From assembly GCF_014698755.1 (NCBI RefSeq), contig NZ_JACJTO010000018.1, forward strand, positions 1 through 64,000: a stretch of 64,000 bases of DNA. The letters run 5' to 3'. Source of the DNA: Aphanizomenon flos-aquae FACHB-1287 (lineage in GTDB: Bacteria; Cyanobacteriota; Cyanobacteriia; Cyanobacteriales; Nostocaceae). Under the pieces are notes generated by a model, which made no database searches, was not told the origin of the DNA, and saw nothing but the letters and a program-made list of their open reading frames with translations. Shown one piece after another: positions 46,558 through 53,843 of the stretch. The position numbers and the translations under genes were made by a program. Positions within the stretch are counted from its first letter, which is position 1, and each line of letters starts with the position of its first letter.

Positions 46558-47346
46558 ATGTATCAAATAGATCCGCCACTTTCTCCTAAAGTAACATTAC
46601 CCACAATGTATGACCTTCCTAGCGAGAACCCGGAGGAACCTGGTTTGCCAGATCAATTTCATGTATTTCAACCACAATTATTAACAGACACATTTTGTCC
46701 CCCTAAGTATAATTGGCAAGAAATATTTACAGGAACAGACATAAATCTCTATTATGATTTACGTCATACATCATGGTACAAAAGACCAGACTGGTTTGCA
46801 GTTTTAGGAGTCCCATATCTGTATGAAAATCGAGATTTAAGATTAAGTTATGTAGTATGGCAAGAAGCAGTAAATCCTTATATAGTTATTGAATTGCTAT
46901 CACCAGGAACAGAAAAAGAAGATTTAGGACAGTCATTAAGAGATTCGGAAAAACCGCCAGGAAAATGGCAAGTTTATGAACAAATTTTGCGAGTTCCTTA
47001 TTACGCAATATTTGACAGATACCAATCAAAATTTAGAATGTTTAAGCTAAATGGAGGAATTTTTACAGAAATAGAATTAGTCGATGATCGCTTTTGGATT
47101 CCCGGACTAGAATTAGGCTTGGGGGTCTGGATAGGTAATTATAAAGGTGTAACAATGCCTTGGTTACGTTGGTATGATCAAAACGGAAATTGGATATTAA
47201 CCAGTATCGAAAACGAACGCCAAAATACTGAATTAGAAAGACAAAAGGCTGAATTAGAAAGACAAAAGGCTGAATTAGAAAGACAAAAAACAGAAAGATT
47301 AATAGCTCAATTAAAATCATTAGGTATAGAACCTGATTTAGAGTAA
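46558..47346 (+). CDS. Uma2 family protein (restriction-endonuclease fold)
   Basis: Uma2/DUF820 proteins share the PD-(D/E)xK fold and are greatly expanded in cyanobacteria; activity and role are unproven. Here the core has RPDWFAVLGVPYLYENRD, IVIELLSPGTEKED and VYEQILRVPYYAIFDRY. The C-terminal 40 residues are a coiled coil of near-identical heptads (ELERQKA) encoded by 21-bp direct repeats. It stands alone. Confidence 0.88.
   Translation: MYQIDPPLSPKVTLPTMYDLPSENPEEPGLPDQFHVFQPQLLTDTFCPPKYNWQEIFTGTDINLYYDLRHTSWYKRPDWFAVLGVPYLYENRDLRLSYVVWQEAVNPYIVIELLSPGTEKEDLGQSLRDSEKPPGKWQVYEQILRVPYYAIFDRYQSKFRMFKLNGGIFTEIELVDDRFWIPGLELGLGVWIGNYKGVTMPWLRWYDQNGNWILTSIENERQNTELERQKAELERQKAELERQKTERLIAQLKSLGIEPDLE
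47230..47292. repeat. In-frame 21-bp tandem repeat, three units
   Basis: Two identical units and a third with changes at its end, each beginning GAATTAGAAAGACAAAA. They encode ELERQKA heptads at the C-terminus of the Uma2 protein. Copy number could vary without breaking the frame. Confidence 0.85.
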
Positions 47347-47465
47347 AATTAACATAAGCTGCCACTTAGGAGCATTGCCTGAATCAGGATATCTAGGATT
47401 AAAAGATGAACAAGATAAAAACAGTATTGTTAATATCCCAAAAATCCTGATTCAGATAAAAGTAA

Positions 47466-48692
47466 TTAAGGTTCTACCCAACGTCCGTCTGCTTTAATTA
47501 AATTAATTAACTCTTCTACCCCTTGTGTTTCTGGAACTTTTTTAATTTCTTCCCGACCACGGTATAAAGAAATATAACCGGGGGTTTTACCAACATAACC
47601 ATAGTCAGCGTCTGCCATTTCTCCGGGTCCATTCACAATACAACCCATCACAGCAATATCTAACCCAGTTAAATGTTTAGTAGCTTCTCTAACAGTGTGC
47701 AGCACTTCCTCCAGATTAAATAAAGTCCGTCCACAAGAAGGACAAGCTACATATTCTACCATTGTTTTCCGCAAACCTAAAGCTTGCAGAATGCTGTAGC
47801 AAACGGGAATTTCTTTTTCTGGTGCTTCCGTCAAAGAAACGCGGATTGTATCACCAATTCCGTCAGCTAATAATGTGGCAATTCCCGCAGTAGATTTAAT
47901 TCTACCATATTCACCATCACCTGCTTCTGTCACACCTAGATGGAGGGGATAATCCATACCTAAATCATCCATGCGTTTAGCCATGAGACGATATGCAGCC
48001 ACCATAACAGGAACTCGTGAAGCTTTCATCGAAATTACCACATTATGAAAATCTAAAGATTCGCAAATACGAATAAACTCTATGGCAGATTCTACCATCC
48101 CTTCCGGGGTGTCACCATAGGTAAATAGCATTCTTTCCGCTAAAGAACCATGATTTACGCCAATTCGCATGGCTTTACCTTGATCTCGTAAGGAAATTAC
48201 CAAAGGGGCTAAAGTTTCACGGATTTTTTCACCAATTTCGTCAAATTCAGCTTTTGTATATTCGGTGCGGCTGGTATTGGGTTTTTCAAATACATATAAT
48301 CCTGGGTTAATTCGTACTTTTTCGATATGTTTGGCAACTTCTAAAGCGATTTTCATGCCGTTGTGATGGACATCAGCCACAATCGGCACATCACGATAAG
48401 TTTGAATTAATTTTTGCTTAATTTCCGCCAATGCTTTAGCGTGCCCAAGACTAGGGACGGTAACGCGAACAATTTCGCAGCCTATTTCATGAAGACGACG
48501 AATACCCGCGACAGAACCATCAATATCCAGGGTATCTTCATTAATCATTGATTGCACCACTACCGGGTATCCACCCCCAATGATGACATCTCCGACCTTT
48601 ACAGGACGGGTTTTGCGGCGTTTAATCGTGGTATCAAAGCCAGGTTGACTAGATGTAATGTTGGTAATTTCTAAAGTCGGCAGAGTTTGCAT
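47466..48692 (-). CDS. ispG: 4-Hydroxy-3-methylbut-2-enyl diphosphate synthase
   Basis: IspG makes HMBPP from MEcPP, the sixth committed step of the MEP isoprenoid pathway, using a [4Fe-4S] cluster. The 408-aa protein has the N-terminal TIM-barrel ([28 protein letters not shown]) and the cluster cysteines in [13 protein letters not shown] and GCIVNGPGE. Length is normal for the bacterial type. In cyanobacteria the electrons come from ferredoxin. ispH lies 12 kb away in the same window. Confidence 0.96.
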   Translation of the reverse strand: MQTLPTLEITNITSSQPGFDTTIKRRKTRPVKVGDVIIGGGYPVVVQSMINEDTLDIDGSVAGIRRLHEIGCEIVRVTVPSLGHAKALAEIKQKLIQTYRDVPIVADVHHNGMKIALEVAKHIEKVRINPGLYVFEKPNTSRTEYTKAEFDEIGEKIRETLAPLVISLRDQGKAMRIGVNHGSLAERMLFTYGDTPEGMVESAIEFIRICESLDFHNVVISMKASRVPVMVAAYRLMAKRMDDLGMDYPLHLGVTEAGDGEYGRIKSTAGIATLLADGIGDTIRVSLTEAPEKEIPVCYSILQALGLRKTMVEYVACPSCGRTLFNLEEVLHTVREATKHLTGLDIAVMGCIVNGPGEMADADYGYVGKTPGYISLYRGREEIKKVPETQGVEELINLIKADGRWVEP

Positions 48693-48930
48693 AATCTAAA
48701 TAGGTGGATTTTCTGTATCTAAAATATCAGATGGCCAGAAGTTATATTTCTCAGATTGCCACAATTCAGGGCGCTTTGGGTGATAAATTGGAAAAGTATC
48801 GGGCAAAGAAGCAAAAGTTTTGCAAATAACTAACTGTTTAAATTTTAATGGCTAAGTTAAATTTACTAAACTGATGCGGAAAACGATATGATATAAGACA
48901 TCACTTCAGTCATCAAATAATGAACGCTCT

Positions 48931-49206
48931 ATGAAAACGGAAACCGTTCGGACGACATTAACCATTTCCAGGGAACTCCTAGAAGCCACGGATAAAGCAG
49001 TTTTGGAAGGAAAAGCGAAAAGTCGTAATGATTTTGTCGCTCAGGCTTTACGAAGGGAACTGGCTTTGCAAAAGCGATCAGAAGTTGATGCCGCATTAGC
49101 AGAAATGGCTAATGATCCAGATTATCAAGCGGAAGTTCTCAAACTAGAGGTAGAATTTGCTACGGCGCAGTGGGAGGCGTTGCAGTTAGAGGAAGCTCCA
49201 AGATGA
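48931..49206 (+). CDS. Ribbon-helix-helix antitoxin
   Basis: This 91-aa protein has an N-terminal RHH DNA-binding motif (RTTLTISRELLEATDKAVLE, then GKAKSRNDFVAQALRREL) and an acidic C-terminal tail that would embrace the toxin. Its stop overlaps the MazF-type toxin start as ATGA, the classical antitoxin-toxin arrangement. It presumably represses its own operon. It is preceded by a 240-bp AT-rich region with no strong Shine-Dalgarno. Confidence 0.87.
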   Translation: MKTETVRTTLTISRELLEATDKAVLEGKAKSRNDFVAQALRRELALQKRSEVDAALAEMANDPDYQAEVLKLEVEFATAQWEALQLEEAPR

Positions 49207-49550
49207 GAAGGGGTGAGATTTATGATGCTCGTCTAGAAATGACTGAAGGCTCAGAGCAGGGAGGAACTCGACCAGTGATTATTGTTAGTCGTGATGTGAT
49301 TAATCTATCTAGTCCTGTGGTTTTAGTAGTCCCCTGTACTACTTATCAAGACGGGAAGCGAGTTTACCCTACTCAGGTGCTAATTCTATCACCTGATGGC
49401 GGACTGAAGAAGGACTCAATCGCTATGGCAGATCAGGTACGGGTGTTATCTAAAACCCGCTTTCTACGTTTAAGAGGAATACTTTCGGAAGTTGTGATGA
49501 CGCATTTAGATCAAGCTCTATTAATTGCTTTAGATCTACCAGGGTGTTAG
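49203..49550 (+). CDS. MazF/PemK family toxin (endoribonuclease)
   Basis: A MazF-type ribosome-independent RNase of 115 aa: MRRGEIYDARLEMTEGSEQGGTRPVIIVSRD, VPCTT, and MADQVRVLSKTRF with a C-terminal LDQALLIALDL. The key Arg and Thr/Ser positions of the family are present. ATG is the start because of its overlap with the antitoxin stop; an upstream frame extension is not needed. The unit looks intact. Confidence 0.9.
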   Translation: MRRGEIYDARLEMTEGSEQGGTRPVIIVSRDVINLSSPVVLVVPCTTYQDGKRVYPTQVLILSPDGGLKKDSIAMADQVRVLSKTRFLRLRGILSEVVMTHLDQALLIALDLPGC

Positions 49551-49679
49551 CAAGTTTCATCAAGGAGGAAACAGGGAATAGACAGAAAGTAGGGTAGATA
49601 GGTAGGAATCTGATATAATTTTGTTAATTAATGTGACTTGGTATAAGATGTTGAAAAAACCAAAACTGATTATCGTAAT

Positions 49680-50279
49680 ATGTCTAAATCGGTAAAAATA
49701 TCAAATCACTTAACACAAAATTCTCAAGAAAAAGAGAATGAGGAGCAAGTAATCAATCAAGTTAGACTATTATTAAAAACCTTAATTTCTCAAGAAGAAA
49801 TTACAATTAAAGAAATCATAGATTGTCTTTACGATGTGGGTTCAGTTAATTTAGTAAATCAAAGGTTTAAGTTTGGAACTCTCAATAAAACTCTAAAATT
49901 TATCACTAAAATGTCTAAACCTGCATTTAAAATGCTTGCTTGGGACTGGTTTAAGAAAAATTGCCCTGACTTGATTACTAAATGGTTGCAAGGTAAAGTT
50001 GCATTTATGAGGGTAGAAGAAACACAGATTGCAGTAATGATAGAAAATGAAGATCTTAGTTTAGTTTCTGTTCCTCAACTTCCAGAAGAAAATCAAATTG
50101 ATCAGATAAAACGTCTGCATTTACAGGTAAAAATGTTAACGGGTATTTTAATTATTACAGTAACTTTATTTAGTGGAACTTTGATTTGGCTAAGTAATTC
50201 ATTAGACCAATCCCATTTACAACCTGTGAAAAAACTCCAAAACCAAATTAAAAATCTGGAATCTAGTACCAACAACTGA
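49680..50279 (+). CDS. Hypothetical membrane-anchored protein (199 aa)
   Basis: A soluble helical N-terminal part (IKEIIDCLYDVGSVNLVNQR ... KPAFKMLAWDWFKKNCPDLI) is followed by one transmembrane helix near the C-terminus (LTGILIITVTLFSGTLIWL, about 152-170) and a short coiled-coil tail. No family is recognised. The gene ends 3 bp before cobK begins, so the two are surely cotranscribed, but a link to cobalamin synthesis is unproven. Confidence 0.65.
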   Translation: MSKSVKISNHLTQNSQEKENEEQVINQVRLLLKTLISQEEITIKEIIDCLYDVGSVNLVNQRFKFGTLNKTLKFITKMSKPAFKMLAWDWFKKNCPDLITKWLQGKVAFMRVEETQIAVMIENEDLSLVSVPQLPEENQIDQIKRLHLQVKMLTGILIITVTLFSGTLIWLSNSLDQSHLQPVKKLQNQIKNLESSTNN

Positions 50280-50282
50280 TAT

Positions 50283-51047
50283 ATGTTAAGGGTTTTAATT
50301 CTTGGTGGAATTGGTGATGCGGTAGAATTGGCTATTAAGATAGCAAATATTCCTGGTATTGAGGTGATTACCTCTTTAGCTGGTCGGACTCGTGAACCCG
50401 CTAATCTTCCCGGTAATGTCCGGACTGGTGGTTTTGGTGGTGTACGGGGATTAACCAATTATCTGCGAGAAATGCAAATTGATCTATTAATTGATGCTAC
50501 TCATCCTTTTGCTAATCAGATTTCTGAAAATGCAGCCGCAGCTACACAGGAGGTCGGTATTCCTCGATTAATGGTAATTCGTCCACCTTGGGAAAAACTA
50601 GAGGATGATGACTGGTTAGAAGTTGAAGATAATTTAGCCGCAGCTACAACTTTAGCAAATCGAGCCAAAAGGGTATTTTTAACCATTGGTAGACAAGAAA
50701 TTGGCACTTTTGCACATTTACAGGAAATTTGGTTTTTAATGCGGATGATTGATCCACCAAATACTGATGTTATCATCCCTCCAGGACTAATTTTATGCGA
50801 TCGCGGTCCCTTTAACTTAGAAAATGAACAGGAAATTCTCCTCAAATACAATATAGATACCATTGTCAGTAAAAACAGTGGAGGTAATGCTACCTATCCT
50901 AAAATTATCGCTGCTAGGAAATTAGGGATAAAGGTGGTGATGGTAAATCGTCCTCCTGTACCCCCAGGAAAACAAGTTGCAGACGTAGATAGTGCGTGTA
51001 AATGGTTGTTTGACAAGTTAGATATTTCGTTACAGAATGGTAAATAA
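50283..51047 (+). CDS. cobK: Precorrin-6A reductase
   Basis: CobK/CbiJ reduces precorrin-6A (cobalt-precorrin-6A in the anaerobic route) with NADPH during corrin-ring synthesis. The 254-aa protein has the N-terminal VLILGGIGDAVELAI, IDATHPFANQISENAA, FLTIGRQEIGTF and the C-terminal VSKNSGGNATYPKI motifs. It follows the membrane-anchored unknown gene by 3 bp and overlaps a small membrane-protein frame at its 3' end. With cobW and cobU it supports a corrinoid pathway. Confidence 0.9.
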   Translation: MLRVLILGGIGDAVELAIKIANIPGIEVITSLAGRTREPANLPGNVRTGGFGGVRGLTNYLREMQIDLLIDATHPFANQISENAAAATQEVGIPRLMVIRPPWEKLEDDDWLEVEDNLAAATTLANRAKRVFLTIGRQEIGTFAHLQEIWFLMRMIDPPNTDVIIPPGLILCDRGPFNLENEQEILLKYNIDTIVSKNSGGNATYPKIIAARKLGIKVVMVNRPPVPPGKQVADVDSACKWLFDKLDISLQNGK

Positions 51048-51216
51048 TCTTACAATATTACTTTGGTTAGCTGCAATTATTTTATATGCTGTTAGCTTAT
51101 ATCAACAAGAAGATAAACTTCAAGTTTTTAATATAATAAATTCGATAGACTCCATATCTGATGTATGTATTGATTGGGAATTTGATCAAGATGAATGTCA
51201 ATTAAACTGGGAATAA
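51037..51216 (+). CDS. 59-aa single-span membrane peptide, coupled to cobK
   Basis: The ATG overlaps the cobK end by 11 nt (out of frame), which suggests translational coupling. The peptide has one hydrophobic helix (LTILLWLAAIILYAVSLY) and an acidic, Asp/Glu-rich tail with two cysteines (DVCIDWEFDQDECQLNWE). No family is recognised. There is no separate promoter or ribosome site. Confidence 0.45.
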   Translation: MVNNLTILLWLAAIILYAVSLYQQEDKLQVFNIINSIDSISDVCIDWEFDQDECQLNWE

Positions 51217-51346
51217 TCCAATAATTCTCAAAAATCCAGATTTTTCCAACAAATATAGTATGATCTGGATTCTAGACGAAAATATCTATTATATAGTACA
51301 ATAGTATCAATAAACTATTGTCACTTAATAATTTACAGGTCATAAA

Positions 51347-52192
51347 ATGGTATTAGTTAATCCGTTAGTCAAACCCTTTGTAAAGTGGGCAGGAGGAAAA
51401 AGACAGCTTGTGCCGACAATTCTAGCCAATCACCTGCCTAAAAATTATAATCTTCAAACCTACTACGAGCCTTTTATTGGTGGTGGTGCACTTTTGTTTA
51501 GTTTGCAACCTAAAAAAGCTGTAATTAATGACAGTAATGCTGAATTGATAAATTGTTACAAAATAATTAAAAATTCTTTAGATGAACTAATTGAGGATTT
51601 AAAAAATCACAAAAATAATGAATATTATTATTATGATATTAGAGACTGGGATCGAGAAAAGAATTTCAAGTCTAAAACAGAAGTTCAACGAGCATCCAGG
51701 ATTATTTTCTTAAATAAAACTTGTTATAATGGTCTATTTAGAGTTAATTCTCAAGGTCAATTTAATGTACCTTTTGGCAAATATAAAAATCCAAATATTT
51801 TAGATATAGCTGTTTTGAAAGCAGTTAATAAATATTTAAATGAAAATCAAGTTAGAATATTAAACTCTGATTTTCAAGAAGCTGTTAAAGATGCAAAAGG
51901 AGGAGATTTTATATATCTCGATCCTCCTTATGATCCAGTTTCCGAAACTGCTTCTTTTACTGGCTACGATGTTAACGGTTTCAATAAACAGGAACAGAGA
52001 AGATTAAAAGAGGTATTTGATGATCTAAATAGTAGGGGTTGTCATATTTTATTAAGCAATGCTTGTACAGAATTTATCGAAGACCTATATAAAGATTATC
52101 TGCACACAAAAATCTCAGCTATAAGAGCGATAAATTGTAATGGTAAAAAAAGAGGTAAAGTGGATGAGATTTTAGTAAAAAACTATGAGTGA
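51347..52192 (+). CDS. Dam-like DNA adenine methyltransferase
   Basis: A 281-aa class alpha N6-adenine methylase: motif I FVKWAGGKRQL with YYEPFIGGGALLF, motif IV DPPYDP, and FLNKTCYNGLFRVNSQGQFNVPFG typical of the DpnM/Dam branch, which usually methylates GATC. The downstream restriction gene overlaps its end by 8 bp, so it is the protective half of a restriction-modification unit. It is more AT-rich than its neighbours, consistent with recent arrival. The GATC target is inferred from the family. Confidence 0.93.
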   Translation: MVLVNPLVKPFVKWAGGKRQLVPTILANHLPKNYNLQTYYEPFIGGGALLFSLQPKKAVINDSNAELINCYKIIKNSLDELIEDLKNHKNNEYYYYDIRDWDREKNFKSKTEVQRASRIIFLNKTCYNGLFRVNSQGQFNVPFGKYKNPNILDIAVLKAVNKYLNENQVRILNSDFQEAVKDAKGGDFIYLDPPYDPVSETASFTGYDVNGFNKQEQRRLKEVFDDLNSRGCHILLSNACTEFIEDLYKDYLHTKISAIRAINCNGKKRGKVDEILVKNYE

Positions 52193-53513
52193 TAAAAATA
52201 TTAAAAAAACAAAAACAAAAAATGATGTTGCTTGGGAAGCACTATTTGAAAAATACTCTATTTTGGAAAAAATCAATGAAATAGGATATTTTGAAATAGA
52301 GTCAAATAGCATTAATGAATTTAGAGAAAGTAGGTTAATGGCTAAGTTTGATCATTCTGGTACTTTGCCTAAGATTTTTAAAGAACATAAACTGTCTATA
52401 TTACCTATTTCTAGAAAAAAATATATAATAGGTAGATTTGATACTTACCTAAAAGTTGATTATGACCCTTCTCTAGAGCCTACTCCTGTTGATTTTCCTT
52501 CCAGTATAGAAAGTATAGATTATTGTAATCTCTTTTCAGAAAGTGCTGCTTTAAGTTGTGCTTTCAATATAGATATTATAGATGATTTAATTAATAGTGA
52601 TGGAGAAATTTTTAAACAAACTGTTTATGGTCGAATGTCTACAGGTAAGTTTAATTTTTTTATAAAAGATAGAGTAGATAATAAACAGTATCAAATTGAA
52701 GTTGATAATTCTCAGTGTGAAATAGATGCAGGGTTTGAGAGTGAAAATTATTTTGTATTGGTGGAAGCTAAATTATATGATGTGGATAATTTTTTAATTA
52801 GGCAGCTTTATTATCCATATCAACTATGGTTTAATAAAATTAGAAGAAAGCAGGTAATTCCTGTTTTAATGACTTACTCTAATTCTAGTAATATATTTAG
52901 CTTCTTTATATATAAATTCGAGAATTTATTAGATTACAATTCTATAAAGTTGGTAGAACAAAAAAATTATGTTATAGCACCCGAAATAATCACTCATGAT
53001 GATGTATCTGAAATATTTAAATCTATTACGATAGCTCCTGAACCAAAAAATATTCCATTTCCACAAGCAAATACATTTGCAAGAATTATAGATTTACTCA
53101 CAATTTTGTTAAATAAAGAACTTACAAAAGAAGAGATTACAGCAAATTATCAATTTGATCAACGACAGACTGATTATTATACTAATGCTGCTAGATATCT
53201 TGGATTTGTTGAGAAATCTGAAGACAGAAATACCAAAGAAATCAACTTTAAATTAACTGATGAAACTACAGATTATTTAAAAAAAAGGCATAAAATAAAA
53301 ATACTATATTTTATAAGAAAAATTTTACAATATGAGGTTTTTTATAAAACTTTTGAATCTACCCTTTCAAATGGTGAAATACCGGATAAAAATGAACTTA
53401 TTAAAATAATTTTATCGTGTAATTCAAATTTAAGTAATACAACTGCTGACAGACGTTCTAGCACAGTTAGACGATGGATAGAATGGATATTAAGTATGAT
53501 TTCCGATGAGTAA
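52185..53513 (+). CDS. Type II restriction endonuclease
   Basis: This 442-aa protein follows the methylase with an 8-bp overlap. It starts DVAWEALFEKYSILEKINEI and has FRESRLMAKFDHSGTLPKIF, as in restriction enzymes annotated with DUF6996/DUF6997. A PD-(D/E)xK-like site is visible in QCEIDAGFESENYFVLVEAKLY (Asp, Glu, Lys). The C-terminal third is helical and may recognise DNA. The enzyme appears full length. The cognate site is presumably that of the methylase (GATC), which is not proven. Confidence 0.85.
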   Translation: MSDKNIKKTKTKNDVAWEALFEKYSILEKINEIGYFEIESNSINEFRESRLMAKFDHSGTLPKIFKEHKLSILPISRKKYIIGRFDTYLKVDYDPSLEPTPVDFPSSIESIDYCNLFSESAALSCAFNIDIIDDLINSDGEIFKQTVYGRMSTGKFNFFIKDRVDNKQYQIEVDNSQCEIDAGFESENYFVLVEAKLYDVDNFLIRQLYYPYQLWFNKIRRKQVIPVLMTYSNSSNIFSFFIYKFENLLDYNSIKLVEQKNYVIAPEIITHDDVSEIFKSITIAPEPKNIPFPQANTFARIIDLLTILLNKELTKEEITANYQFDQRQTDYYTNAARYLGFVEKSEDRNTKEINFKLTDETTDYLKKRHKIKILYFIRKILQYEVFYKTFESTLSNGEIPDKNELIKIILSCNSNLSNTTADRRSSTVRRWIEWILSMISDE

Positions 53514-53843
53514 ATTAGATATAGAGGTGTAAGATAATAGCCTATCCCTCTTAAAGTTTAAATATATAAGAGGGAGAATTAAAAGACATTACCAATGATG
53601 ATCATTATCATCACAAGTGTTAAATTCTGCAATAAAACTTTACAATCTTTGCGTTTTACCCAGGTAAAATCCATGGTCTATTGAGAATAGAGTCATTAAT
53701 TGATCAAATTTGGTATCACAAATACCAATGCACAACTTGGACACAATCCTCAAAATCTTAACATTCAACACTTCTGCATTATCATTAATTGGGGATTTTA
53801 TTTTTTGAAAGTCCCTTGAAAGTCAACTGTTAACAATCATCTT
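53514..53843. other. Spacer after the restriction gene, with a hairpin
   Basis: CCCTCTTA/TAAGAGGG (53546-53574) is a perfect 8-bp stem with a 13-nt loop just past the restriction-gene stop. There is no T-run. No gene is recognised. On the minus strand the lost 3' part of the TPR/CHAT gene is not found here. Confidence 0.45.

Noticed and set aside
47063-47365. Minus-strand frame opposite the Uma2 gene, Phe/Leu-rich
   Set aside because: It arises from the 21-bp heptad repeats read backwards.
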